From assembly GCF_035975855.1 (NCBI RefSeq), contig NZ_CP109055.1:1426001-1490000 (forward strand): a stretch of 64,000 bases of DNA, in the 5' to 3' direction. Below the pieces are notes generated by a model that worked only from the letters and a program-made list of their open reading frames with translations, ran no database searches and had not been told where the DNA came from. Of the stretch, positions 9,333 to 17,096 are shown in pieces. Both the position numbers and the translations under genes were made by a program. The DNA comes from Streptomyces sp. NBC_01304. Lineage in GTDB: Bacteria; Actinomycetota; Actinomycetes; Streptomycetales; Streptomycetaceae. Position 1 is the stretch's first letter. Every line of letters starts with the position of its first letter.

Positions 9333-9469
9333 CAGCCGGCCCCGAGGTCGCCGCGGCCCCACGGCGCGCGCGCCTCGGGCACCGGTCGCGTGGACGCGCG
9401 GCCGTACGACGCACCGGGCCCGCCGCACTGCGGGCCCGGACCCCGCACTTCCCCAAAGGACGCCAGGCG

Positions 9470-10120
9470 ATGCCCGCTACCCTCCCCACGCCCCTGCCGC
9501 GAAGAAGCACCGCACCGGAAGGCACCTGCGGTGCCGCGTACGGCCGACGCGGCACACCGCCCGACCGGAACACGCCCCCGCACGACGACGCGATCACCGC
9601 ATGGGCGCTCGCCGCCCGCAGCGGAGACACCCACGCCGTCGAGCACTTCGTCCGCGCCCTGCACCGTGACGTACGCCGCTACGTCGCCCATCTCGGCGCC
9701 GACCCGCAGTCCGCGGACGACCTGACCCAGGAGACGTTCCTGCGCGCCCTCGGCAGCCTGCACCGCTTCGAGGGCCGCTCCTCCGCACGCACCTGGCTGC
9801 TCTCCATAGCCCGCCGCGCGGTCGTCGACAGCCACCGGCACACCGCCGCCCGGCCCCGCGTCGCCCACACCGAGGACTGGCAGTCCGCCGCCGAGCACGC
9901 CCAGCCCCGGGACCTGCCCGGCTTCGACGACGGCATCGCCCTCAACGAACTGCTGGCCACCTTGCCCGACGAGCGCCGTGAGGCCTTCGTCCTCACCCAG
10001 CTGTTGGGGCTGCCGTACGCGGAGGCCGCGCTGCTCAGCGGCTGCCCGGTGGGTACGGTGCGCTCCCGGGTGGCCCGCGCACGCGGCTCACTGATCGGCT
10101 TGCTGCGGGCCGTCGCCTAG
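9470..10120 (+). CDS. ECF-type RNA polymerase sigma factor
   Basis: A 216-residue sigma-70 family protein. Region 2 contains ADDLTQETFLRALGSLHRF with the -10 recognition helix, and region 4 contains the helix-turn-helix GLPYAEAALLSGCPVGTVRSRVARAR. About 40 residues before region 2 are low-complexity and Pro/Arg-rich. ATG chosen after AAAGGA. No gene with a zinc anti-sigma motif adjoins; the Met/His-rich membrane protein immediately upstream is the only candidate partner. Confidence 0.9.
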   Translation: MPATLPTPLPRRSTAPEGTCGAAYGRRGTPPDRNTPPHDDAITAWALAARSGDTHAVEHFVRALHRDVRRYVAHLGADPQSADDLTQETFLRALGSLHRFEGRSSARTWLLSIARRAVVDSHRHTAARPRVAHTEDWQSAAEHAQPRDLPGFDDGIALNELLATLPDERREAFVLTQLLGLPYAEAALLSGCPVGTVRSRVARARGSLIGLLRAVA

Positions 10121-10243
10121 TGTCCCGATTTCGAGATTCTGCGTCACCGATCGCATGATCGGCACTCGGCTGACCAGTGGCTTGGTGCTGGACGCACCTC
10201 ACGTGGTGTCGCACTAACTCAAGACCGGCTCACTAGCGCCTGC
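10121..10243. other. Intergenic stretch with a short dyad
   Basis: The space between the convergent ECF sigma factor and LysR genes. It holds one perfect dyad, CCGATC-N4-GATCGG at 10147-10162. There is no T-tract, so it is not a convincing terminator. I see no gene here. Confidence 0.4.
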
Positions 10244-11164
10244 TCACCGCGCCCATGTGGGCACCCACGTCCCGGGCCCGGGACGTGCGGCGCCGAGGTG
10301 GGCGCGGAGTGCGGCCAGCGCGGGGTGCGGGTTGTCGCCGCGCCAGAGGAGCGAGTGGGGGTAGACCGGCGTCGGGTCGAGCACGGGGATGCGCCGCAGG
10401 TCGTGGGCTGCGGGCCAGACGAGGCGGGTCCCTTCGCCGACCAGGGTCGCGAGGGCCGGGGAGTCGGCGATCTCGTCGAGCAGGGCCTCGGGACCGAAGT
10501 TGGGACCGATCGCATCGATGGTCAGCCCGAACTCGGCGACCAGTTCCTCGTAGTAGGCGGCCCACTCGGTGCCGGGGACGACGCCGGGCATCCAGATCCG
10601 GTGCCCGGCGAGCTGCTCCAGGGTGACCGCGCGGGCGTCCGCGAACGCGTGGCCCGGCCCGGTGAGCAGCTGGTGCGGCTCGTCGAGGACCCGGACCGCC
10701 TCGATGCCGTCGGGCAGCTGGGCGGCGGGCACGGTGACGGCGCGGAAGGTCGCGTCGAGGCTGCCGGACCCGACGGCGGCCATGGCCTCGTCGCCGTCGA
10801 AGAGGGTCACGACGTCGAGGGCCACGTCGGGATGGGCGTGGTGGAAGCCGCGCAGCAGGGCGGCCTGCGCGCTGCGTCGCCCGAGCACGTCGACGCGCAG
10901 CGCCCGCCGGCCGGGCCGCACGGAACCGGCCGCGCGTTCCTCGGCCCGCAGCAGATCGCGGGCGTGCGGCAGGAAGGCCTGCCCGTCGATGGTGAGCCGG
11001 GCCCCGCGCGGGGTGCGGTGGTACAGCTGCACGCCGAGGTCCTTCTCCAGTGCGGCGATGCGCTTGGACACGGCCTGCTGCGTGATGCCGAGGCCGGCCG
11101 CGGCCTCCTGGAACTGCCCCGCGTCGGCGACGGCGACGAAGGTGCGTACGGCGTTGAGGTCCAC
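10244..11164 (-). CDS. LysR-family transcriptional regulator
   Basis: A 306-residue regulator with the N-terminal winged helix-turn-helix (residues 1-60: FQEAAAGLGITQQAVSKRIAALE) and a LysR substrate-binding domain. The GTG start at 11164 (VDLNAVRTF) gives the usual family length; the frame continues upstream but without homology. It is divergent from an MFS transporter, and two matching dyads lie between the two starts. It likely senses the transported compound and controls the pump and itself. Confidence 0.92.
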   Translation of the reverse strand: MDLNAVRTFVAVADAGQFQEAAAGLGITQQAVSKRIAALEKDLGVQLYHRTPRGARLTIDGQAFLPHARDLLRAEERAAGSVRPGRRALRVDVLGRRSAQAALLRGFHHAHPDVALDVVTLFDGDEAMAAVGSGSLDATFRAVTVPAAQLPDGIEAVRVLDEPHQLLTGPGHAFADARAVTLEQLAGHRIWMPGVVPGTEWAAYYEELVAEFGLTIDAIGPNFGPEALLDEIADSPALATLVGEGTRLVWPAAHDLRRIPVLDPTPVYPHSLLWRGDNPHPALAALRAHLGAARPGPGTWVPTWAR

Positions 11165-11182
11165 CCGGCCCACCCTAGGTGC

Positions 11183-11197
11183 ACAACGTCCGGTTGT
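11183..11197. promoter_or_regulatory. Operator-like dyad 1 between LysR and MFS genes
   Basis: ACAAC-gtccg-GTTGT, a perfect inverted repeat extended by one more pair on each side (C and G). It lies 18 bases upstream of the lysR GTG. The same arms and nearly the same 5-base spacer recur at 11279, one centre 96 bases from the other. The T-N11-A layout fits LysR-type sites. Confidence 0.7.
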
Positions 11198-11278
11198 GTC
11201 GTGCGGCCGGGTCGGTTGTTTGCTCCGCAGGCTCACGACTGGGTTTGATGGCACCGGCAAGCGGAGAGCGAGCGCTGG

Positions 11279-11293
11279 ACAACGTCGGGTTGT
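11279..11293. promoter_or_regulatory. Operator-like dyad 2 between LysR and MFS genes
   Basis: ACAAC-gtcgg-GTTGT, the second copy of the dyad at 11183, here extended by GG/CC on the outside. It lies 31 bases upstream of the MFS start codon. Two copies in one divergent promoter region support binding by the adjacent LysR protein as a tetramer. Confidence 0.7.
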
Positions 11294-11324
11294 CCGTGCG
11301 CATGGGTGAAGGAGTGCCGCGGGC

Positions 11325-12635
11325 ATGACGGCCAGCCGATCGGACACGAGGGCCGGACGCCCGCCGGAGCCACCGACCGGACGCCCGCCGGAGCCACCGA
11401 CCGGACGCTCGCTGGGGCGGCAGTTCGGCTGGCTGTGGGCGGCGTACGGGGTCAGCGCCTTCGGTACGCGCCTCGCCTTCGACGCGTTCGCCCTCATCGC
11501 GATCCTGGTCCTCGACGCCGGTCCGGCGCAGGTGTCTCTGCTGGCCGCGACGGGACTTGCGGTGGGGGCGCTGGTGGCGGTGCCGCTGGGCCCCTGGGTG
11601 GAGTTCCGGCGCAAGCGGCCGGTGATGGTCGCGATGGACCTGGTGCGGTGCGCGGCGCTGCTCACCGTGCCCGCCGCGTTCGCGCTCGGCCGGCTCGGCT
11701 TCGTCCAGCTCCTGGTCGTCTCGGTGATCGTCGGCGCGGCCGACATCACGTTCGGCGCGGCGAGCGGCGCGTACCTCAAATCGCTCGTCCCGCCGCAGGA
11801 CCTGCTCGTCGCGAACAGCCGGTTCGAGGCCACGACCTGGACCACCACCATGCTCGGCCCGCCGCTCGGCGGGGCCGCGGCCGGAGTGTTCGGGCCGGTG
11901 CTGACCGTCCTTGCCGACGCGGTCAGCTATCTGCTTTCGGCTGCGGGGATCCGCGCCATCGGCGGCAGCGAGCCGCGCCCGGCCCGGGCCGGTGCACCGT
12001 CCGGGCTGCGTTCGGGCGAGTTGCTCGACGGGTGGCGGACCATCCTGGCCAGCCCGTCGCTGCGGCTGCTGTTCTTCAACACGACACTGGTCAACGGCTT
12101 GATCATGGCGACCGCGCCACTGCTCGCCGTCCTCATGCTCGGCGAACTGGGCTTCGCGCCATGGCAGTACGGTCTCGCCTTCGCCCTGCCGTGTGCCGGC
12201 GGTCTGATCGGCTCCCGCCTCGCCCGCCCGCTCGTGGCACGGTTCGGCCGGCGCCGGGTGCTGCTCGTCGCGGGGGCGCTGCGGGTGTGCTGGCTGCCCG
12301 GCCTTGCGTTCATCGGGCCCGGCGTCGGCGGGATGGTGCTCGTCATGAGCGTCGAGCTGGGGATGATCACGTGCATGGCCGTGTTCAACCCGGTGCTCGT
12401 CACGTACCGCCTGGAGCAGACCCCGGCGGACCGGGTCGTGCGCACCCTCTCCGCGTGGTCGGTCACCGGCAAGGCGACCACCGCGGCGATGACCGGGCTG
12501 TGGGGTGTGCTGGCCGGTCTCGTGGGCTCCCGCACCGCGCTCGCGATCGCCGGGATCCTCATCCTGGCGACGTCGCTGCTGCTCCTGCGGGCGGCGCGGC
12601 CCGGCGTCCTGAAGTGCGCAACCCCGGTCGCCTAG
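11325..12635 (+). CDS. MFS transporter (drug efflux-like)
   Basis: A 436-residue protein with about twelve membrane segments and the MFS loop motif after helix 2 (VEFRRKRPVMV). The family (MFS_3-like) mostly exports small molecules such as antibiotics. The first 25 residues are a hydrophilic tail made of the repeated unit GRPPEPPT. It is divergent from its probable LysR regulator. Its stop overlaps the stop of the small convergent gene at 12632. Confidence 0.88.
   Translation: MTASRSDTRAGRPPEPPTGRPPEPPTGRSLGRQFGWLWAAYGVSAFGTRLAFDAFALIAILVLDAGPAQVSLLAATGLAVGALVAVPLGPWVEFRRKRPVMVAMDLVRCAALLTVPAAFALGRLGFVQLLVVSVIVGAADITFGAASGAYLKSLVPPQDLLVANSRFEATTWTTTMLGPPLGGAAAGVFGPVLTVLADAVSYLLSAAGIRAIGGSEPRPARAGAPSGLRSGELLDGWRTILASPSLRLLFFNTTLVNGLIMATAPLLAVLMLGELGFAPWQYGLAFALPCAGGLIGSRLARPLVARFGRRRVLLVAGALRVCWLPGLAFIGPGVGGMVLVMSVELGMITCMAVFNPVLVTYRLEQTPADRVVRTLSAWSVTGKATTAAMTGLWGVLAGLVGSRTALAIAGILILATSLLLLRAARPGVLKCATPVA
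11353..11400 (+). repeat. 24-bp tandem repeat (2 copies plus a partial third)
   Basis: Two identical 24-base units (11353-11376 and 11377-11400) and a decayed third start at 11401. They encode the repeated GRPPEPPT of the MFS N-terminus. The unit is a multiple of three, so copy-number change would keep the reading frame. Confidence 0.85.
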
Positions 12636-12835
12636 GCGGCCGTTGCGCCCGATCCGGCCGACCGGCGTCGCCGGGGCGAGGCGGCCTGGCCGCTGTGGGC
12701 GGCGCAGCGGGCACCCACCTTTCGCTCGCCGCAGTAGTACGTCCCCTCGGGAGCGGACTCGACCAGCTGGCCGCACAGTGGACTCTCCAGGTCGGGCCGG
12801 TACCCGACGACGCGCAGCCCGAAGTGAAACCGCAC
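12632..12835 (-). CDS. Small Cys-containing hypothetical protein
   Basis: A 67-residue protein with Cys at about positions 21, 35 and 44 followed by His (CAAH), which could bind a metal. It begins at GTG behind a good ribosome site (GAGGGGGAG). The stop overlaps the convergent MFS stop by two bases. I recognise no family. The composition (FHFGLRVVGYRPD, TYYCGERK) is protein-like rather than a random frame, which is why I call it. Confidence 0.55.
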   Translation of the reverse strand: MRFHFGLRVVGYRPDLESPLCGQLVESAPEGTYYCGERKVGARCAAHSGQAASPRRRRSAGSGATAA

Positions 12836-12939
12836 CGCTCCCCCTCATCATGCTCGACAGGCCCCTGTGGGCCGGGATCAGTGGGTAAGGCTACGAGCGC
12901 CGCACCGCCCGGGCAGGCGGCAAAGGTCCTCGCTCGGAC

Positions 12940-12953
12940 GGGACTTAGGTCCC
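12940..12953. promoter_or_regulatory. DevR/DosR-type box upstream of DUF4180 gene
   Basis: GGGACTTAGGTCCC matches the core of the mycobacterial DosR (DevR) box, GGGACTWWAGTCCC, at 13 of 14 positions. It is centred about 63 bases before the start of the DUF4180 gene. A weaker copy, GGGAC-CTA-GTCTC, lies at 12990-13002. Streptomyces DevR homologues (OsdR) use a similar site in low oxygen and stress; that this site is bound is inference. Confidence 0.5.
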
Positions 12954-13009
12954 GGGCTTACGGGGGTCGTCCACAAGGCGCCGGGAACCGGGACCTAGTC
13001 TCTACGGTC

Positions 13010-13372
13010 ATGAGCACCCTGCAGACGATCTCCGACGTGCCGGTCCTGGTGTGCGACGCGGACGGCGAGCCCATCACCGGCGAACGCGACGCCCTCGACC
13101 TCATCGGCAACGGCGGCTACCAGGGTGCGCAGTGGGTCGTCGTCCCCGCCGCCCGGCTCGACGCGGCGTTCTTCGAGCTCAGCAGCCGCGTCGCCGGGGA
13201 CATCGTGCAGAAGTTCGTGCAGTACGGCATGGGCCTGGTCGTCCTCGGCGACATCTCCCGCCACACGGCGGCCAGTTCGTCGCTGCGGGACTTCGTCCGC
13301 GAGTGCAACCGGGGACGCCAGACGTGGTTCCTGGAGGACGCGGAGGAGCTTCGGGTGCGCCTGAAGAGCTGA
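13010..13372 (+). CDS. DUF4180 domain protein
   Basis: A 120-residue soluble protein matching the DUF4180 pattern: a start of strand-rich sequence (VPVLVCDADGEPI), a central WVVVPAARLDAAFFELSSRVAGDIVQ region and a conserved LRDFVRECNRG near the end. The function of the family is not known. It has the only promoter region in the window with a DevR-like box, which hints at hypoxia or stress control. Confidence 0.8.
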   Translation: MSTLQTISDVPVLVCDADGEPITGERDALDLIGNGGYQGAQWVVVPAARLDAAFFELSSRVAGDIVQKFVQYGMGLVVLGDISRHTAASSSLRDFVRECNRGRQTWFLEDAEELRVRLKS

Positions 13373-13405
13373 GGCGGCTCGCCTCCGGCCGCCACAGGCC
13401 GGCGC

Positions 13406-13858
13406 TCAGGCGGTCGCCCGGGCCGGCTGGGGGGCCTCGTCTGCCGCGACTGCCGTGCGACCCGCCGTACGACCTGCCCTGCGCCCCTCGGCGATCAGCA
13501 GCCCGGCCGTCAGCAGCACCACCAGGGCGGCCGAGATGTGCACGCTCAGCGCCGTGGTGAGGCTCCCGCCGTTCGTGACCACGGCCACCGCGTCGCCGAG
13601 CGGCATGACCGCGTCGACCAGGATCACCCAGCCCAGGGCACGCCGCTGCTTCATCGCGAGCAGCACGAAGACCGTGGACGCGACGGCGATGTCGCGTACG
13701 CCCTTCACGATGAAGTAGCCGTCGGCGTTCCCGGTCGGCCAGGGGTCGATGCCGAACCCGTCCGGCGCTCCCGGGTTCAGCAGGAAGTTGAGCCCGAAGA
13801 ACATGACAGTGAGGCCGGTGATGACGGCGAGAGCTGTGGTGGCGCGACGCTTGAACAT
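13406..13858 (-). CDS. DUF4267 family small membrane protein
   Basis: A 150-residue protein with four predicted membrane segments, fitting DUF4267 (segments around FFGLNFLLNPGAP, FIVKGVRDIAVASTVFVLLA and PLGDAVAVVTNGG are characteristic). Function unknown. ATG at 13858 chosen because a G-rich ribosome site precedes it; an in-frame start 12 bases upstream is possible. Two identical palindromes lie upstream (13907 and 13957). Confidence 0.82.
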   Translation of the reverse strand: MFKRRATTALAVITGLTVMFFGLNFLLNPGAPDGFGIDPWPTGNADGYFIVKGVRDIAVASTVFVLLAMKQRRALGWVILVDAVMPLGDAVAVVTNGGSLTTALSVHISAALVVLLTAGLLIAEGRRAGRTAGRTAVAADEAPQPARATA

Positions 13859-13906
13859 GGTTCCCCCCAAGGGAAGTTGACCGAGGCTTGTGCAGTGCCA
13901 GAAGTT

Positions 13907-13919
13907 CTAGCGCCGCTAG
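13907..13919. promoter_or_regulatory. Operator 1, CTAGCG-c-CGCTAG
   Basis: A perfect 13-base palindrome with a one-base centre, 49 bases upstream of the DUF4267 start. An identical copy lies exactly 50 bases away. The form is typical of TetR-family operators. Confidence 0.7.
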
Positions 13920-13956
13920 CGATGACGCAACGTTAGACCTGGCCCCGCACTCCTGT

Positions 13957-13969
13957 CTAGCGCCGCTAG
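13957..13969. promoter_or_regulatory. Operator 2, CTAGCG-c-CGCTAG
   Basis: The second identical palindrome, ending 10 bases before the ATG of the probable TetR stub at 13980. Operators placed this way on both sides of a divergent promoter usually belong to a regulator that represses itself and its neighbour. Confidence 0.7.
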
Positions 13970-13979
13970 GCTTTTTTTC

Positions 13980-14043
13980 ATGGCTATACGGCAGCGCCGA
14001 GAACCGGGGTCTCCCTGCTCAACTCCCGCATTCCGCCCAGGAG
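13980..14043 (+). pseudogene. Possible remnant of a TetR regulator (first codons only)
   Basis: The frame from this ATG reads MAIRQRREPGSP and then loses sense. Basic openings like this (RREPGSP/T) are common in actinobacterial TetR proteins and come just before the first helix. The position, immediately after an operator and divergent from a DUF4267 gene, is where a TetR gene would be expected. The rest is missing; the convergent methyltransferase ends at 14044. Only about 12 residues support this, so it is tentative. Confidence 0.3.
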
Positions 14044-14814
14044 TCAGCGACCGCCCGGGCTCCTGGCGACCAGCAGGTCCACCACATAGGTCTCCTCGAC
14101 GTCCCCGTCCGGGAAGAGCTCGCACAGTCGGGCGCGTTCCGCGTCGAGGAATTCCCGGGTGCCTGCCTCGCCCAGGACGAGGAACGCCGAGTGGCTGCTG
14201 ATGTTGGCGAGATGCATGTCGAGCGGGACGACGCGGCTCCACCGCAGTTGGCGCCGCGCGAAGTCGAGTCCGTCCACGCCCGCGAGCCGGGCGGCCCGCG
14301 AGTCGTCGGGGCGTGTGCGGGTCGTGGCCGGCACCTTGCAGTGCCGCGCGATCCGCTCGGTCTGGGCAACGGCCCAGGGCACGTCCCCGGCATCCGTGTT
14401 CCACCACACGGCGAGCGCCCCGCCCGGACGCAGGACCCGTAGGGCTTCGGGCACGGAGCGGGCGGTGTCGGTCCAGTGCCAGGACTGGGCATAGGTGATC
14501 AGGTCGTGCGACGCGTCGGCCAGCGGCAGGGCGTTGCCGTCGCCGCGGACGACCGGCACGTCGGGAAGGGTGCGACGGAACTGTCGGGCCATGCCGTCAC
14601 CCGGCTCGACCGCCGTCACCACCGCGCCGCGCTCCCGCAGCAGGGCCGTGCCGATGCCGGTACCGGCCCCGATGTCCGCGACCCGGGCGCCTTCGAGCGG
14701 GCGCCCCATGATCTCCTCGACGGCGTCCAGGACGCCCGGCGGATAGGACGGCCGGTTCGCCGCGTACTGCTCGGCGGCACTGTCGAAGGAGAGGGCGCGT
14801 GAAGTAGGCGTCAT
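14044..14814 (-). CDS. Class I SAM-dependent methyltransferase
   Basis: A 256-residue methyltransferase of the UbiE/Methyltransf_11 type. Motif I is VADIGAGTGIGTALL (residues about 45-60), then the acidic VTAVEPGDGM for ribose binding and LRVLRPGGALAVWW as motif III. The N-terminus (FDSAAEQYAANRPSYPP) is typical of small-molecule methyltransferases in this group. Substrate unknown. It is divergent from the MFS gene at 14995. Confidence 0.88.
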   Translation of the reverse strand: MTPTSRALSFDSAAEQYAANRPSYPPGVLDAVEEIMGRPLEGARVADIGAGTGIGTALLRERGAVVTAVEPGDGMARQFRRTLPDVPVVRGDGNALPLADASHDLITYAQSWHWTDTARSVPEALRVLRPGGALAVWWNTDAGDVPWAVAQTERIARHCKVPATTRTRPDDSRAARLAGVDGLDFARRQLRWSRVVPLDMHLANISSHSAFLVLGEAGTREFLDAERARLCELFPDGDVEETYVVDLLVARSPGGR

Positions 14815-14994
14815 GCCCCATCTTCACTCCCCGAAGTGGCACACGGCGACTCCATTCGGCCTGCCAATCCGTCCAATTGGCCCACAATCTGAGCCCATCA
14901 TTGTCCCTGCAGCCTGGGCCGGTACCTGCCTAGCGTGGTGACGTCACCGACCGCACGCGGCTCCTGGGCCGCACCATCCAGGAGTGCCTCACCC

Positions 14995-16461
14995 ATGCGG
15001 ATCCTTCCTCCCGCAGGCGTCGTACGGACCCTCTCCGCCGCCCAGTTGAGCAGTTCGCTGGGCGACGGCGCGTACTACACATGCTCGGCCCTGTACTTCA
15101 CCCAGTTCGTCGGGCTGTCCCCCACCCTGCTGGGGCTCAGCCTCACCGTGGCCTGGGCGCTGGGCTCGGTGGCGGGGGTGCCGCTCGGGCATGTGGCCGA
15201 CCGGCACGGACCGCGCGGCACGGCGGTGCTGCTCACCGTCGCCGCCGCCTCGATCGCCGCCTCCTTCCTCCTCATCCGCTCCTACGTCCCGTTCCTGCTC
15301 GCCATCTGCCTGTACGCCACCGTCCAGTCGGGCCTCGCCGCGGCCAGGCAGGCGCTGCTCGCCGGGCTCGTGTCTCCGGTCGAGCGCACCGGTGCGCTCG
15401 CGTACTTGCAGTCAATGGTCAACGCGGGGCTGGCAGTTGGCGCCGGGCTGGGCGGCCTGGCCCTCGGTCACGGCACTCGTACGGGATTCCTCGCGGTCTT
15501 CGCCGTGGATGCGCTGAGCTTCGCGGTCGGCGCGCTGGTGCTGTTGCGCCTGCCCCCGGTCGCCACGGCCCGGGGACGCAGCGGCAACGAGCCGCGGCTC
15601 GCGGTGCTGCGTGACCACCCGTTCGCCGTAGTCACCCTCATCAACACCGTTCTGATGCTCCGGCTGCCGCTGCTGAGCCTCGTCATTCCGCTGTGGATCG
15701 CCACTCGCGTACCCGGGCTGACCTGGCTGGCCTCTGCCCTGTTCGTCCTCAACACCCTTGCGGTGATGCTCTTCCAGGTGCGTACGGCCCGCGCGATCAC
15801 CGACCTGAGGACGGCCTCGCGCGCCGTACGCGGGGCCGGTGTCCTGCTGCTCGCCTCCTGTGCGGTCTTCGCCGTGTCGGGCTTCGACCTCCCGCTGTGG
15901 GCGATGGCGGCGGTGCTGATCTGCGCCGCGGCGCTCCAGGTAGTCGGCGAGATGAAGCAGTCCGCCGGCTCCTGGCAGATCAGCTTCGACCTCGCGCCCG
16001 CCCATCAAGTAGGCCAGTACCAGGGCTTCTTCGGTACCAGTACTGCCGTGTCGCGCACGCTCGGCCCGGTGCTGCTCACCGCGCTGATCGTGACCTGGGG
16101 CGTGCCCGGGTGGCTGGTGCTCGGTGGGCTGTTCCTGGCCGCGGGCCATGCGATGGGGCCCGCGGCACGGTGGGCGGCCCGCAACCGTCGGCGTGCGCTA
16201 CCCCGGCCTGCGCTACCCGGGCCTGCGCGCCAGGAAGAAGATGCTCGGGCCGAACGAGAGCCGGGCGAGCGGCGATTGGAGCGCGCCCTCGGCCCGGACC
16301 AGGGTCTGGTGCGGGATGAGCCTCTTCAGCCGGGCACTGCGCAGATTGGAGACGGACAGCGTCCGCTCCACGACGAGGCCCGCGGCGGCGAGTTGCCCGG
16401 CCACCGTGCGCGGATGGTGGTTGACGAAGGGGATCGAGTCCCGCGCGCGGTTGGCGGCTGA
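14995..16461 (+). CDS. MFS transporter with an anomalous C-terminal extension
   Basis: A 488-residue frame. Residues 1-400 form a normal twelve-helix MFS protein (GPRGTAVLL loop after helix 2, helices to LVLGGLFLAAGHAMG). The following 88 residues are hydrophilic, Arg/Glu/Gly-rich and overlap the 3' end of the convergent methyltransferase gene by 249 bases (16213-16461). That tail reads like antisense of the methyltransferase rather than protein, so the natural stop, expected near 16200, seems to be lost. Start at the second in-frame ATG, just before the first helix. Confidence 0.82.
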   Translation: MRILPPAGVVRTLSAAQLSSSLGDGAYYTCSALYFTQFVGLSPTLLGLSLTVAWALGSVAGVPLGHVADRHGPRGTAVLLTVAAASIAASFLLIRSYVPFLLAICLYATVQSGLAAARQALLAGLVSPVERTGALAYLQSMVNAGLAVGAGLGGLALGHGTRTGFLAVFAVDALSFAVGALVLLRLPPVATARGRSGNEPRLAVLRDHPFAVVTLINTVLMLRLPLLSLVIPLWIATRVPGLTWLASALFVLNTLAVMLFQVRTARAITDLRTASRAVRGAGVLLLASCAVFAVSGFDLPLWAMAAVLICAAALQVVGEMKQSAGSWQISFDLAPAHQVGQYQGFFGTSTAVSRTLGPVLLTALIVTWGVPGWLVLGGLFLAAGHAMGPAARWAARNRRRALPRPALPGPARQEEDARAEREPGERRLERALGPDQGLVRDEPLQPGTAQIGDGQRPLHDEARGGELPGHRARMVVDEGDRVPRAVGG

Positions 16462-16980
16462 GCGGATGTCGACCGGCTCGGTGGGTATGCGCTGCCTGCG
16501 GACGGCGTAGCGCACGCGGTTGGCGGCGTGCGCGAGGTTGGCGCTCTCCACGACGGCGATGCCGCCCGGCTTCAACACGCGGGCGATGTCAGCCAGGGCC
16601 GGGGCGGGATCGGGGAGGTGGTGCATGACGCGGATCATCGTGATCAGGTCGAGGCTCGCCTCGTCGAGGTCCAGTCGCCCGGCACTCATCAGTCTCATCG
16701 CGACTCCGCTCTGCCCCGCGAGAAACTCCTCGGCGTCGGCGAGCTGCTTCCTGCTGGCGTCCACGAGCGTGACGTGGTCGGCGAACTCCCGCAGTACGGG
16801 GACGAGTCGGCCATAGCCACCCCCTATGTCCGCGGCGCTCGCGCAGTGCAGGCCGCCGAGCAGCGAGCGGAGCGCGGCGACCTCGGCCTCGTGCTCATAG
16901 CTGCGGTCCTGCCAATACGTGCGGTAGCTCTGCTCGTTCTCGTCGTACTGGTTGGTGCGCTCCGGCATGCCGACCCCCAT
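16213..16980 (-). CDS. Class I SAM-dependent methyltransferase
   Basis: A 255-residue methyltransferase. Motif I is ADIGGGYGRLVPVL, the acidic motif II is VTLVDASRKQL, and the post-motif IARVLKPGGIAVVES is conserved. The C-terminal part (FVNHHPRTVAGQLAAAGL) matches the Methyltransf_11/25 layout. ATG at 16980 is chosen with a G-rich ribosome site upstream; a second ATG 12 bases on is possible. The last 249 bases overlap the convergent MFS frame. Confidence 0.87.
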   Translation of the reverse strand: MGVGMPERTNQYDENEQSYRTYWQDRSYEHEAEVAALRSLLGGLHCASAADIGGGYGRLVPVLREFADHVTLVDASRKQLADAEEFLAGQSGVAMRLMSAGRLDLDEASLDLITMIRVMHHLPDPAPALADIARVLKPGGIAVVESANLAHAANRVRYAVRRQRIPTEPVDIRSAANRARDSIPFVNHHPRTVAGQLAAAGLVVERTLSVSNLRSARLKRLIPHQTLVRAEGALQSPLARLSFGPSIFFLARRPG

Positions 16981-17096
16981 GGCGTCACGTTTCCCCCTGG
17001 GACACCCCGGGTGCCGAAACGGTTCCCTTGGCCGGCCGGACGCGGCATCGTCAACGGCCGGGCGCGGCTCGTCACATGCAGGCCACACTGGCCGAC

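Noticed and set aside
7077..9428. Long open minus-strand frame (about 783 codons) across several plus-strand genes.
   Set aside because: Antisense shadow with Arg/Gly/Pro-rich nonsense sequence and no ribosome site.
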